The notes: generated from the sequence alone by a model not told the origin. Counted from the stretch's first letter, positions 34,910 to 43,935 are shown. The stretch: 64,000 bases of DNA from Actinomadura viridilutea (GCA_003001795.1 PVNI01000024.1:1-64000); one strand, 5' to 3'. Translations and numbers: made by a program.

Positions 34910-35141
34910 CCCGCGCCTGCGACCTCGCGCCGTTGGCCTGGCGCTTTCGGCCTCGCCGCCGTCCAGGACGAGATCGACTCTGAACCGCGTGTCGTGGCGG
35001 GGCCGTACGGCTTGTCGTCAGGCCCCCGGGCCGGACGCGCGTGGTGATCGATGATGCGCGCGGCCTGTGGACGGTTCCGGTCGAGGAGGACGAGGTGCAC
35101 GCAGACATGACGGTTCACGCCGCCGCCCCCCGGATCAGGTG
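34910..35141. other. Intergenic between two-component genes and ferric-reductase cluster
   Basis: No supported gene and no clear terminator. ATCAGGTG just before 35142 could serve as a weak ribosome binding site. Confidence 0.4.
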
Positions 35142-36932
35142 ATGGACGGGCGTTCGCGGCGGAACGGAGCGCCGTACCTCGCCGACGGCGGCGGACCGGG
35201 CGAGCGCCCGGCGTGGGCCGACCGCCACCGCACCGCCGACGAACCGTACGGCGGCTCCTGGGATCGGCGCCGGACCGCCATGCGTTCCGCGCCCGAGACG
35301 GGTCCCGAAGGCGCGTGGACGTCGCTGGGCGCTTCGGCGCGTCCGGCGGTGTCTCCGCGCGACCGGGGCGCGGCCGCGCGCACCGAGCCGCTGTCCGCGC
35401 GCAACCAGCCGGTGCTCACGCAGAACCTGACGATGCCGCTGACGGCCGACGACCCCTTGGCCGTGGCGCCCGCTGCGGACCGTCGGCCCCGTCCGCCTCA
35501 GGGGACGGTCGGCACGGTCCCCCGCTACTCCCGCGACGAGCGGCGGAGGGCGGCACGCGCCGCGGCGGCCCCGCCGCGCCGGGCCCGCCCCGTGCTCGAG
35601 GACCCCCCGGGTCCGCGGGTCGCGGGCGACCGGCTGCTGGTGATCCTGCTGTTCTGGGCGCTGCTGGCCACCAGCGCCGGCCTGTGGGTGTTCGCCACCC
35701 CCGCCGTCTACCTCACCACCCCGGCCGAGATCATCACCGGGGTCGGGCGCGTCACCGGCCTGATCGGCGGATACCTGCTGATGGTGCAGGTCCTGATGAT
35801 GAGCCGGGTGTCGTGGATGGAGACCTGGGTGGGCGGCCACGACCTGATGCGCTGGCACCGCCGCCTGGGCGCCTGGACGCTGGTGATGGTGCTGGCGCAC
35901 GTCGGGTACACGATCGTGGGCTACGCGCTCACCGACCAGGTGTCCATCGCCGACCAGACGGCCATCCTGATCACCACCTACGAGGACATGGTCGGCGCGT
36001 TCGCCGCGGTCGGGGTCATGGTGGGGATCAGCGTGCTGGCGGTCCGGGGGCTGCGCCGCCGCCTGCCCTACGAGCTGTGGCACTGGCTGCACCTGGCCGC
36101 CTATGCCGTGCTGCTCCTCGGGTACGGGCACCAGCTCACCACCGGGTCCGAGCTGTCCCAGGACGGCTTCGCCCGCTGGTTCTGGACGGGCCTGTACGCG
36201 CTGGTGATCGCCTGCCTGTTCTGGGGGCGGGTGGTGGAACCGCTGTGGCTCAACCTGCGGCACCGGCTGCGCGTGGTGGACGTGATGCCCGAGTCGGACA
36301 CGACGGTGTCCATCTACGTCGGCGGGCACGCCCTGGACAAGCTGGGCGCGCGTGCCGGGCAGTACTTCCGGTGGCGGTTCTTGACAGCGACGGGCTGGTG
36401 GCAGTCGCACCCGTTCTCGCTGTCGGCGGCGCCCAACGAGCACTGGCTGCGGCTGACCGTGAACGCGGTCGGCGGGTACACGGCCGGGCTGCGCCGGATG
36501 CGTCCGGGCACCAGGGTGCTCGTCCACGGGCCGTCGGGGACGTTCACCGCCGAGCACCGCACCCGGCACGGCGCCCTGCTCATCGCCGGCGGCAGCGGCA
36601 TCGCCCCGATCCGGGCCCTGCTCGAGGAGCTGCCGAGCGACACCATCGTGATCTACCGGGCGACGTCGCCCGACGACATCGTCTTCAAGGACGAGCTGAA
36701 CAGTCTGGCGCGGCGGCGCGGCTTCCAGCTGCGCTACGTGCTGGGCTCGCGGAACGAGCCGGAACCGCGGCGCCTGTTCACCCCCAAAGGGCTGCGGGAG
36801 CTGGTCCCGGACGTGCGCGACCGCGACGTGTACCTGTGCGGACCGGCCGGGATGGTCGAGTCCGCGATCGCCGTCCTGCGCCGTCTGCGGGTGCGCCGCC
36901 GGCAGATCCACCTCGACCCCTTCGAGTTCTGA
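35142..36932 (+). CDS. Ferric-reductase-like transmembrane flavocytochrome
   Basis: 596 residues from ATG 35142. A long N-terminal cytoplasmic stretch rich in Arg/Pro (about 1-160) has no domain. Six membrane helices follow, with paired haem-ligand histidines in RWHRRLGAWTLVMVLAHVGY and LWHWLHLAAYAVLLLGYGHQ. The FAD-binding block is YFRWRFLTATGWWQSHPFSL (HPFS) and the NAD(P)H-binding half has IAGGSGIAPIRALLEE and VYLCGPAGMV. It passes electrons from NAD(P)H through FAD and two b haems across the membrane. The FMN-binding protein and ApbE downstream suggest an extracytoplasmic flavin acceptor instead of, or as well as, iron. Confidence 0.9.
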   Translation: MDGRSRRNGAPYLADGGGPGERPAWADRHRTADEPYGGSWDRRRTAMRSAPETGPEGAWTSLGASARPAVSPRDRGAAARTEPLSARNQPVLTQNLTMPLTADDPLAVAPAADRRPRPPQGTVGTVPRYSRDERRRAARAAAAPPRRARPVLEDPPGPRVAGDRLLVILLFWALLATSAGLWVFATPAVYLTTPAEIITGVGRVTGLIGGYLLMVQVLMMSRVSWMETWVGGHDLMRWHRRLGAWTLVMVLAHVGYTIVGYALTDQVSIADQTAILITTYEDMVGAFAAVGVMVGISVLAVRGLRRRLPYELWHWLHLAAYAVLLLGYGHQLTTGSELSQDGFARWFWTGLYALVIACLFWGRVVEPLWLNLRHRLRVVDVMPESDTTVSIYVGGHALDKLGARAGQYFRWRFLTATGWWQSHPFSLSAAPNEHWLRLTVNAVGGYTAGLRRMRPGTRVLVHGPSGTFTAEHRTRHGALLIAGGSGIAPIRALLEELPSDTIVIYRATSPDDIVFKDELNSLARRRGFQLRYVLGSRNEPEPRRLFTPKGLRELVPDVRDRDVYLCGPAGMVESAIAVLRRLRVRRRQIHLDPFEF

Positions 36933-36985
36933 CCCCTGTTCGCCGTCTGATGTCCACCGTCTGACCTGTCATCGGGAGAATCGCG

Positions 36986-37531
36986 ATGCGCCGAACCACC
37001 GCGGCCGTCTTCGGCACGCTGACCGGCACCGCCCTGCTGCTCGCCGCGAAATTCGGGGCGGACGCGGCCGCCCTGGGGAAGGGCGCGGCCGGCGCGGACC
37101 AGGCCGCCGCCCAGGCGGGCGGCGAGCTCGCCCCCGGCGCCGAAGCGCCCGCCGCCCCCGGGAGCGGCCGGTCCTCGACCGCCCCGGGACGCGGGGGCGC
37201 GGGAGGCGCCGGAAAGGGGGCGCGTCCCGGCGGCGGCGGCGCGGCGAACGGGCTGAAGGACGGCCTGTTCCGAGGCAAGGCCTCGGTCAACCCCTACGGC
37301 CCCATCCAGGTCACGATCAGGGTCGCCGGCGGGCGGATCACCGGGGTGGCCGCCACGCACGCCACGTCCCCGGCCAGGACCCTGCAGGTCAACCGACGTG
37401 CGATCCCCCTGCTGCGGCAGGAGACGCTGAAGGCGCAGAGCGCCCAGATCGACGCCGTGTCGGGCGCCACCTACACCAGCCGCTCGTTCGCCGCCTCGCT
37501 GCAGTCCGCGCTGGCGGCCGCGCGCGCCTGA
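36986..37531 (+). CDS. Secreted FMN-binding domain protein
   Basis: 181 residues from ATG 36986. A signal or anchor helix (about 4-22) is followed by an Ala/Gly/Pro-rich linker (about 30-85) and one FMN-binding domain (about 92-181). The covalent flavinylation motif is DAVSGATYTS (S-G-A-T-Y-T near the C-terminus), where a Thr receives FMN from ApbE. The domain is of the RnfG/NqrC type. The ApbE gene 21 bp downstream is the obvious modifying enzyme, and the flavocytochrome upstream the likely electron donor. Confidence 0.9.
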   Translation: MRRTTAAVFGTLTGTALLLAAKFGADAAALGKGAAGADQAAAQAGGELAPGAEAPAAPGSGRSSTAPGRGGAGGAGKGARPGGGGAANGLKDGLFRGKASVNPYGPIQVTIRVAGGRITGVAATHATSPARTLQVNRRAIPLLRQETLKAQSAQIDAVSGATYTSRSFAASLQSALAAARA

Positions 37532-37552
37532 CCGCGGGAAGGGCACGCGAGC

Positions 37553-38338
37553 ATGCACCACATCGAGCACGTCATGGGCACGGCGGTCAGCATCGAGATC
37601 GCCGACCTGCTTCCGCGCGCCACGCTGACCGGGCTGGTCGAGCAGACCTGCGCCTGGCTGCACGAGGTGGACCGGCGGTTCAGCACCTACCGCGACGACA
37701 GCGAGATCACCCGGCTCGACCGGGGCGAGCTGGCGCCGGAGGAGTGCTCCGCCGACACGCGCGCCGTGCTGGCGGCCTGCGAGGACCTCCGCCGCCGCAC
37801 CGACGGGTACTTCGACGCGCGCGCGACCGGGCGGCTCGACCCGTCCGGCTACGTCAAGGGCTGGTCGGTCGAGGTCGCCTCACGCCGACTGGCCCGCGCC
37901 GGCGCGCTCAACCACTGCATCAACGCGGGCGGGGACGTGCGCAGCCGCGGCCGTCCCGAACCCGGCCGCGCCTGGCGCATCGGCATCCGCCACCCGTGGG
38001 AGCCGGACAAGCTGGCCTGGGTGGTCACCGGCACCGACCTGGCGGTCGCGACGTCCGGCACCTACGAACGCGGCCACCACGTGATCGACCCGCATTCGGG
38101 GGAACCCGCCCGCGACCTGTGCTCGGTCACCGTCACCGGCCCGGACCTGGCGATCGCCGACGCCTACGCCACCGCCGCGCTGGCCATGGGACGCGACGGC
38201 CTGCCGTGGCTCGCCGGGCTCGCCGCGTCCGGCTACGAGTCGGCCGCCGTCGCCGACGACGGGAGCGCCTACCGCTCCGACGGGCTGCCCGTGGCGCCCG
38301 TCGACGAGCCCGCCGAACCGGCGGCCGCGCGTCCCTGA
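37553..38338 (+). CDS. apbE: FAD:protein FMN transferase (ApbE)
   Basis: 261 residues from ATG 37553. ApbE features: GTAVSIEI at the start, DRRFSTYRDDSEITRLD, SGYVKGWSVEVASRRL (the V-K-G nucleotide loop), INAGGDVRSRG and HHVIDPHSGEPA, then the metal-binding Asp in IADAYATAALAMG. All key motifs are intact. It attaches FMN through phosphoester linkage to Thr in the S-G-A-T motif of the neighbouring protein. It is shorter than Gram-negative ApbE and lacks a signal peptide, so Tat/Sec export is not evident. Confidence 0.92.
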   Translation: MHHIEHVMGTAVSIEIADLLPRATLTGLVEQTCAWLHEVDRRFSTYRDDSEITRLDRGELAPEECSADTRAVLAACEDLRRRTDGYFDARATGRLDPSGYVKGWSVEVASRRLARAGALNHCINAGGDVRSRGRPEPGRAWRIGIRHPWEPDKLAWVVTGTDLAVATSGTYERGHHVIDPHSGEPARDLCSVTVTGPDLAIADAYATAALAMGRDGLPWLAGLAASGYESAAVADDGSAYRSDGLPVAPVDEPAEPAAARP

Positions 38339-38392
38339 CGGCCCCCGGCCGACGTCCGCCCCGCCCGCTGCCGAGCACGGAAGGCCCCCTCC

Positions 38393-38521
38393 ATGCACAA
38401 GTTCCTGCTGTTCCTCGTGACCGTGGCGCTGCTCGCCGGGCTCGGCGTCGGCGCCGCGATCAGCGTCACCGGGCAGCCCGCCCCGGCGGGCGGCTCCGGC
38501 GCGGTCGCCGAACGGCCCTGA
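38393..38521 (+). CDS. 42-residue single-helix membrane peptide of the flavin cluster
   Basis: ATG 38393 is preceded by GGAAGG at a 7-bp spacing, and the frame runs 42 codons to TGA 38519. One hydrophobic helix (about residues 3-24: KFLLFLVTVALLAGLGVGAA) is followed by a short Pro/Gly/Ala-rich tail. GC at third positions is high, as in real genes here. It sits 54 bp after apbE in the same orientation, so it may be a small subunit or assembly factor of the flavin electron chain. No family recognised. Confidence 0.6.
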   Translation: MHKFLLFLVTVALLAGLGVGAAISVTGQPAPAGGSGAVAERP

Positions 38522-38526
38522 GACGG

Positions 38527-38976
38527 TCACTCGGTGCAGGCGCGTGCGTCCGCTGCCGCGATCCGGTCGAGCAGCGCCCGCAGCGTCCGCACCTCCTCCT
38601 GGTCGAGGTCGGCGAACAGCTCCTTCTCGACGGCGAGCACGGCCTCGTCGACCTCGGCGACGAGCGCGACGCCGTCGGCGGAGATCTCCACGATGTGGCG
38701 GCGCCGGTCCCGCGGGTCGCGGCGGCGCGTGACCAGGCCGCGGTCCTCCAGAACGTTGAGCAGCGTCACCAGGACGCTGGGATCGACCCCGAGCTCCTCC
38801 AGCAGCGCGCGCTGGCTGAGACGTCCGCGCTCGGCCAGCAGCGACAGCACGTGCGCGTGACCGGGTTTGAGCCCTCGCGCGGCCAGCGCCTCGCGGATGG
38901 CCGTGTCGGCGATGCGGCCCGAGCGGGCCAGCGCCGCGCTGACACGATTCAGGATCACATCCCGGATTCTATCCAC
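38527..38976 (-). CDS. MarR-family transcriptional regulator
   Basis: 149 residues from GTG 38976; a TTG at 38985 would overlap the operator. Winged helix from about residue 50: RLSQRALLEELGVDPSVLVT, then LLNVLEDRGLVTRRRDPRDRR, the classic MarR wing. Terminal helices form the dimer interface. It converges on the flavin cluster, with stops 5 bp apart. A dyad at 38983-39008 next to its start suggests autoregulation. Ligand unknown. Confidence 0.88.
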   Translation of the reverse strand: MDRIRDVILNRVSAALARSGRIADTAIREALAARGLKPGHAHVLSLLAERGRLSQRALLEELGVDPSVLVTLLNVLEDRGLVTRRRDPRDRRRHIVEISADGVALVAEVDEAVLAVEKELFADLDQEEVRTLRALLDRIAAADARACTE

Positions 38977-38982
38977 GCCCCT

Positions 38983-39008
38983 CAACGATGGAATATCGCC
39001 AATCGTTG
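38983..39008. promoter_or_regulatory. MarR-type operator dyad
   Basis: CAACGAT (38983-38989) and ATCGTTG (39002-39008) are exact reverse complements separated by 12 bp. A further TTCAACGG follows at about 39015. The dyad lies directly upstream of the MarR start and of the oxidase remnant. Confidence 0.6.
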
Positions 39009-39090
39009 ATGATGTTCAACGGTCTGCCGGTTCCGATCACGTGCTTTCCGCGGTGGGGGTACGGACATGGGCGACTACGGTCTCGACGCG

Positions 39091-39392
39091 CCCCGGGCGT
39101 GCCGATCGCGGTGCGCAGCGGCGGCCACGGCATCAGCGGCCGCTCCACCAACGACGGCGGCATCGTCATCGACCTGTCCGCCCTCAACAGCGTGGACGTC
39201 GTCGACCGCGAACGGCGCCTGGTGCGCGTCGGCCCCGGGGCCCGCTGGGGCGAGGTCGCGCAGGCGCTGGCCCCGCACCGCCTGGCGATCAGCTCCGGCG
39301 ACTACGGCGACGTCGGCGTCGGCGGGCTGGCCACCATCGGCGGACAAGGCTACGTCTTCCGCACCAACTTCCCGATCCCTCCGGCGGACTGA
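39091..39392 (+). pseudogene. Truncated FAD-linked oxidase (BBE/6-hydroxynicotine oxidase-like), N-terminal part only
   Basis: About 98 codons encode the start of a PF01565 FAD-binding domain: VPIAVRSGGHGISGRSTNDG (P-x-x-x-R-G-G-G-H-like flavin loop), GIVIDLSALNSVDVV and GDVGVGGLATIGGQGY. The frame then stops at 39392. Full-length enzymes have about 450 residues, including the substrate and BBE C-terminal domains, which are absent. The sequence upstream of 39091 does not continue the family. It is a remnant. Confidence 0.8.
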
Positions 39393-39561
39393 CACCGCGC
39401 CGACCGCTTTGTCATGTGCGGCGGCATGGCATGACGGGCATCCGTCGTCGCTGCTGCACGCCACGCCCGATGGGCTCCCAGGAGACGTCGCGGCCGGTCG
39501 CGGTGGTCAGTGGAACGACACCGTCGGGCGCCGCGTCCTGCCGCCCTCCGGACGGGGCGGA

Positions 39562-39924
39562 TCAGCGCTGAGGGCTGTCGAGGAGGGCGGCGAGACGCTT
39601 GGGAGCGACCAGGCGGTAGCTGTCTTCGACGAGTTCGGCGATCTCGTCCCAGTCCTGGTCGACGTCCAGGCGGGCGCCCACCCATCCCTTGTGGCCCACG
39701 TACGGCGGGACGAAGAAGCGCTCCGGGGCCTCCGCGACCAGGGCCTCCTGCACGCCCGGAGCGCCCTTGAACGTGATCGTCCGCCCGTCCTCGCTGGTCA
39801 TCACGAACAGCTTCCCCCGCACCCGGTACGCGGGGGCCGTGTGGCCGCCGAACGGCTTCTCCACCGCCTCCGGCAGCGACAGGCAGATCTCGCGCAGCCG
39901 TGCCGCGGCGTCCGTGTCTTCCAT
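39562..39924 (-). CDS. MmcQ/YjbR family protein
   Basis: 120 residues from ATG 39924. The family pattern is clear: LSLPEAVEKPFGGHTAPAYR (about 16-35), GKLFVMTSEDG, VPPYVGHKGWVGARLD and LVEDSYRLVAPKR. These are small CyaY-like/DNA-binding-fold proteins of unknown role. Size is normal. It stands alone; no operon partner. Confidence 0.88.
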   Translation of the reverse strand: MEDTDAAARLREICLSLPEAVEKPFGGHTAPAYRVRGKLFVMTSEDGRTITFKGAPGVQEALVAEAPERFFVPPYVGHKGWVGARLDVDQDWDEIAELVEDSYRLVAPKRLAALLDSPQR

Positions 39925-40279
39925 GCCGTGCGTCCCTTCCACCCGAACGTGGCCGACCAGCCTAAACGCGCCCACCGACACTCCTGACAGGTACAGACTG
40001 CCCGGCGCCCGCCGGATAGAGGTCGTCACCGGCCTTCTCTTCGTCCGAGCTTGCTCATCGGCCCCCTGGACCGCATCGCGCCCGTGGCCGGGCGACCGGC
40101 GGTAGAACCCAAGCCGCGCCGGGGAAGCCCTCATCAGGACGCCGCCTCCCAGGCGCACAGCACCTCACGATGCAGCCCGCGGTGTGCGGAGGTCCCGGAC
40201 CCTGGGGTCTTTCGTCCCTGGGCTGGCGAACCGCCCACGAGTGCAATGAGTTGAGAAGGCAACCAGTCCGGGGGGCGTC
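39925..40279. other. Intergenic upstream of the stress cluster
   Basis: No supported coding region. The final bases contain GGGGGGC before the universal stress protein start at 40280. Confidence 0.45.
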
Positions 40280-41149
40280 ATGAGCAGGGGCTCGTATGTG
40301 CTCGTCGGTTACGACGGGACCGTGCACAGCGCACACGCCGTGGAATGGGCGGCGACGGAGGCCCGGCTGCGGCGGCTCCCGCTGAAGGTCGTGCACTCCT
40401 GGCGCTGGCCTTACCCCATCAGCCACATCGACCACGAGGGCGCGGCGATCGTCAGGCGCATGGGCGAGCACGTCCTCGACCACGGCGTCTCGCTGGCCGA
40501 GCGCGTCGCGCCGGGGACGAGGATCCAGCGGCGGCTCAAGGACGGACCCGCGTACGTGGCGCTGATGGCGGAGGGCGACGACGCCGAACTGATCGTCATC
40601 GGCTCGCACGGGCAGGCCGATCTGCCGGTCGCCTCGACGGCGCTGCAGCTGCCGTCCCGGGCGCGCAGCCCCGTCCTGGTCGTGCGCCGGCCGGTCGCCG
40701 GGCACCGGCGGGTGGTCGTCGGGGTCGACGGCTCGGCGGGCTCCGACGCGGCGTTGGACTTCGCGTTCGAGCAGGCGGCCCTGCGCGGGTGGAGCCTGCT
40801 TGCGGTGTACGGGTGCTGGGAGCCGGGCGCGGTGCCGCGCGAGGAGCTGGACCTGTTCCACGACGACGAGAAGCTCAAGCGGGTCTGCGGCGCCCGGCTG
40901 GAACGCGCCGTGGCCCCCTTCCGGGTGCGGTATCCGCAGGTGGACGCGTGGACGTCGCTGGTGCTGGACCCGCCCCGCGAGGCCCTGTTCGACGCGGCGG
41001 ACCACGCCGACCTGGTCGTGGTCGGCAAACGCGGCCACGGCACCGTGGATCCGCTGCTCCTCGGGGCGACCAGCACGGCGATGCTCCAGCACGCGCCCTG
41101 CTCGGTCGCCGTCGTCCAGCCCGTTCTCGAGGAGGGCGGCAAGGAATGA
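40280..41149 (+). CDS. Universal stress protein, two UspA domains, copy 1
   Basis: 289 residues from ATG 40280. Two tandem UspA domains (about 5-137 and 143-283) start at YVLVGYDGT and VVVGVDGSAGS. ATP-binding loops are GSHGQADLPVASTA in the first and GKRGHGTVDPLLLGATST in the second; the second is the closer match to G-x2-G-x9-G-(S/T). Double-domain USPs of this type are abundant in the dormancy/hypoxia regulons of actinobacteria. With the CNB, USP and CBS genes downstream it forms a signal-integration cluster. Confidence 0.92.
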   Translation: MSRGSYVLVGYDGTVHSAHAVEWAATEARLRRLPLKVVHSWRWPYPISHIDHEGAAIVRRMGEHVLDHGVSLAERVAPGTRIQRRLKDGPAYVALMAEGDDAELIVIGSHGQADLPVASTALQLPSRARSPVLVVRRPVAGHRRVVVGVDGSAGSDAALDFAFEQAALRGWSLLAVYGCWEPGAVPREELDLFHDDEKLKRVCGARLERAVAPFRVRYPQVDAWTSLVLDPPREALFDAADHADLVVVGKRGHGTVDPLLLGATSTAMLQHAPCSVAVVQPVLEEGGKE

Positions 41150-41478
41150 CCGGCGAAGGCGAGGCGGAGGACAAGCGCTCCGAGCGCACAGGGCGACGCG
41201 CTGCGCCGTTCAGCTGGAGTGTCCCGCTGGCGTTCGGCGGCGAGCGAATCCGGCGCCGCGGAGTTCAGCGTGCGTTCGTCCGTTCGCCGAACCCCCTGAC
41301 AGGGAAGCCGCTCTCGCACCGGTCACAGGCGAGGCCAGAGGACGCGCCTCTACGCCTTGAAGGGGATGGGGGCGAAGTCGAAACCCGGGTGCGCTTCAAC
41401 GCTCGTCGAAATCAGCGACGACGACAGCCCTCGCGACATCGCCAAGGAGGGCACGAAACGGGAGCAGTTGTCCTGTCC

Positions 41479-41780
41479 ATGGCGCCTGCCAGCGAGGCAC
41501 GCGAGGAGCTGCTGCGGCGCGCCCGCGCAGAAGAAGCCATGGCCGGCGAGCACATGGCGCGTTCTCGACCTGCGCGACCTCATGGCGATCAGCCCGGGCA
41601 TCGCGCGTTGGGACGAGGCGGTGTCCCGCTGCCTGGGCTACCGCCTCTGCGCGACGTACCTCCGCACCGAACCGACCGGCGAGCACGCCAAGTGCTGGCA
41701 GCTGCGGGACGTCTACCCCGAAGTGCATGGGGGCGGCGCCCGCTGTTCCCCAAGCGCCATCGACTTGGCCGGGAAAGCCG
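41479..41780 (+). pseudogene. Frameshifted remnant of an unrecognised gene
   Basis: From ATG 41479 one frame reads MAPASEAREELLRRARAEEA and on to MAGEHMAR, about 29 codons. Near 41560 the coding signal moves to the next frame and continues as VLDLRDLMAISPGIARWDEA, then CLGYRLCATYLRTEPTGEHA and KCWQLRDVYPEVHGG. Third positions are almost all G or C across both halves, as in real genes of this genome. It ends before the CNB gene. A single frameshift would restore about 90 residues. I do not recognise the family. Confidence 0.45.
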
Positions 41781-41831
41781 CGGTCCCGCGGGTCGGGCGC
41801 TGCGAGCGTGCTTCAGGAAAGGAGGCGTGCC

Positions 41832-42356
41832 ATGGCCACGGTGAGCATTGAGCAGCTGGCGGGGCACGACGTCTTCGCCGGGATGGACGCCGCCGATCTG
41901 GGCAGGCTCGCGTCCGCGGCGCGTCCGGTCGACTTCCCCGCCGGCCGGCGGCTGTTCGACGAGGGCGGCACGGCCGACCGGTTCTGGATCATCCAGGACG
42001 GGGCCGTCGCCCTGGACCTGCATCTGCCGGACCGGGGCACGCTGATCGTCGAGACGCTGGGCACCGGTGAGATCGTCGGCTGGTCCTGGCTGTTCCCGCC
42101 CTACCGGTGGCGGTTCGGGGCGGTGGCGACCCGGCCTGTGCGGGCCCTCGAGTTCGACGCCCGGCTGGTGCGTTTCCTGTGGGCGCTCGACCCGCGGCTG
42201 GCGCAACAGCTGACGCGGCGGTTCGCCGAAGTGGTCGTGGAACGCCTGCAAGCCACCCGGATGCGCCTGCTGGACCTGTACGGGGACGCGACGCGCACTC
42301 TGTCTGACAAGACGCGCACTCTGTCTGACAACTCGCGAACACCGCCCGGCGGCTAG
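41832..42356 (+). CDS. Cyclic-nucleotide-binding (CAP_ED) domain protein
   Basis: 174 residues from ATG 41832, preceded by AAAGGAGGCGTG. One cNMP-binding beta-roll (about 10-125): LFDEGGTADRFWIIQDGAVA and the phosphate-binding-cassette region LGTGEIVGWSWLFPPYRWRF. The canonical G-E-x-A-L...R-A/T cassette is degenerate: GEIVGWSWL lacks the usual Arg-Ala pattern, so ligand binding may differ. No HTH follows, so it is not a Crp-type regulator. The C-terminus repeats TRTLSDK/TRTLSDN. It probably senses a small molecule in the stress cluster. Confidence 0.85.
   Translation: MATVSIEQLAGHDVFAGMDAADLGRLASAARPVDFPAGRRLFDEGGTADRFWIIQDGAVALDLHLPDRGTLIVETLGTGEIVGWSWLFPPYRWRFGAVATRPVRALEFDARLVRFLWALDPRLAQQLTRRFAEVVVERLQATRMRLLDLYGDATRTLSDKTRTLSDNSRTPPGG
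42291..42332 (+). repeat. 21-bp tandem duplication at the end of the CNB gene
   Basis: Two copies of a 21-bp unit beginning ACGCGCACTCTG (42291-42311 and 42312-42332), differing only in the last base. It adds seven in-frame residues (TRTLSDK then TRTLSDN), probably by replication slippage. Confidence 0.9.
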
Positions 42357-42357
42357 G

Positions 42358-43278
42358 TCACCACGGCTGATGCGGCGGCACTACCGCCACCGTGCAGGCC
42401 GCACGCTGGAGCAGGTACTGGGGAACAGGGCCGAGGAGCGCCTGCGGCGTGGACCCGATGCCGCGGTTGCCCACGACCAGGAGCCCCGCGTCCTCGGAGG
42501 CCTTGGTCAGGGCGTGTCGAGGCGTGTCCACGACGAACTCGGCGTCGACCGCCACCTCGGGATATTCGGCGCGCCACGGCTTGACGGCCTGCTCGAACTT
42601 GTTGATCGCCTCGCGCCGGATCTTCTCGGCGTCGATGAAGGGCGCGCGGTCCGGGCTGGGAAGGGCGGCCGGGTCCCACCAACCGCAGAGGGCGCAGAGC
42701 GGGGCGCCGCGGAGCTCGGCCTCGTGAAAGGCGAAACCCAGGGCGGCCCGTCCGGCCGGGGACCCGTCCACGCCGACCACGATGCGCGCGTCCGGGCGAT
42801 CCCCGGCGGGCGCCCGCCGCACGACGATGGCCGGGCGGTCGGCGTGGGCGGCGACCTGCACCGCGGTGGAGCCCACGGTGAGGCCTTCGAAGCCGCCCTG
42901 CCCCCGTGCTCCGAGCACGATCAACGTCGCGTCGCGGGACGCTTGCAGCAGCACGGCCGAAGCCGACCCCCGCTCCAGGATCCGGCGCACCTCCAATCGC
43001 GTGGCGAGCGCCCGGGCCTTGCGCACCCCCGCTTCGGCGACGATGGCATGCGCCTTGCGCACGCCCTCGTCGGCGACGATCGCCCCCGCGCCGTGGAGGA
43101 TGTCAAGGGCGTCCTCGTCGGGCATGGAGAACGGATACGGCCACTGCCATGCGTGGCAGACGATGAGAGGGAGATCGCGCAGCTGAGCCTCCTGCACGGC
43201 CCAGTGCAGCGCCTGATCCGCGGCCACCGACCCGTCATAACCGACCAGGACGGGGCATCCGTCGCCGTTGCCGCTCAT
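42358..43278 (-). CDS. Universal stress protein, two UspA domains, copy 2
   Basis: 306 residues from ATG 43278. UspA domains about 9-150 (VLVGYDGSVAADQALHWAV; ATP loop GARGQGGFEGLTVGSTA) and about 160-302 (IVVGVDGSPAGRAAL; loop GNRGIGSTPQALLGPVPQ). Both loops keep the G-x2-G-x9-G pattern. In the first domain a 12-residue segment is duplicated (IVADEGVRKAHA then IVAEAGVRKARA), from a 36-bp repeat at 43016-43087. It converges with the CNB gene, stops 1 bp apart. Homologous to the USP at 40280. Confidence 0.92.
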   Translation of the reverse strand: MSGNGDGCPVLVGYDGSVAADQALHWAVQEAQLRDLPLIVCHAWQWPYPFSMPDEDALDILHGAGAIVADEGVRKAHAIVAEAGVRKARALATRLEVRRILERGSASAVLLQASRDATLIVLGARGQGGFEGLTVGSTAVQVAAHADRPAIVVRRAPAGDRPDARIVVGVDGSPAGRAALGFAFHEAELRGAPLCALCGWWDPAALPSPDRAPFIDAEKIRREAINKFEQAVKPWRAEYPEVAVDAEFVVDTPRHALTKASEDAGLLVVGNRGIGSTPQALLGPVPQYLLQRAACTVAVVPPHQPW

Positions 43279-43935
43279 CGGCCGCCTCCCTTCGCGACGG
43301 GGATGCGTCCAGCTCACCAAAGCGCCGAACGCGCCGGACAGGGACGGCGGTCCCTCAGGCGAGGGACCTTCGGACCACCGCGCCGAACCACAGACCACGG
43401 CTGGAGCAGGAGACACACCCCGCCGCAGGCCTCGCCCACGCCGTAGACGGTGATGATCCGCCCGCTGCGCAGGCGGACCTCGGCGAGCAGGGCGGCAACG
43501 ACCTCCACGCCAGACCGACCCCGGCGTCCAGCAGGCGCCGTAGCTGCGTAGTGACCGGCGCGGTGCGGGGGCCGTCCGCAGGCTAGGGCGGTGCCGAAGG
43601 CCGCCCTGTCGATGCGCGGCAGGAAGGGCCGGTTCGGCTCCTGCGGGCGGGCATCGCACCGGAGTCCGGACGCCGGACTCGCGGGCCGCCGGGGGCGTCC
43701 CTGGTCTGGTCCAACCGCCTGCCCTACCGGCGCCCGCCGGGACGCCCGGCTCGCCGACGGGCCCACTGGTACGGTCAGCCCACGTGGGGGAGCGCGGTTG
43801 CCCGACGCAATACGCCACGGTCGTCACACTTGCGCCGAGGCGTGGTCGACCAAGTCGGGCTGTTGACAGCGCAACGGCATCCGTTGCCGGTCTGCAGCGA
43901 GGGGCGAAGTCGGCATCGCCGACGGGGGAGGGACG
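43279..43935. other. Region with possible decayed coding remnant, no supported gene
   Basis: On the minus strand around 43400-43510 about 35 codons read EVVAALLAEVRLRSGRIITV and on to YGVGEACGGVCLLLQPW with strongly GC-rich third positions, but the frame dissolves on both sides. The preceding piece of the same strand (QLRRLLDAGVGL) is in another frame. I take it as a broken gene of unknown family within the stress cluster. Confidence 0.4.
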
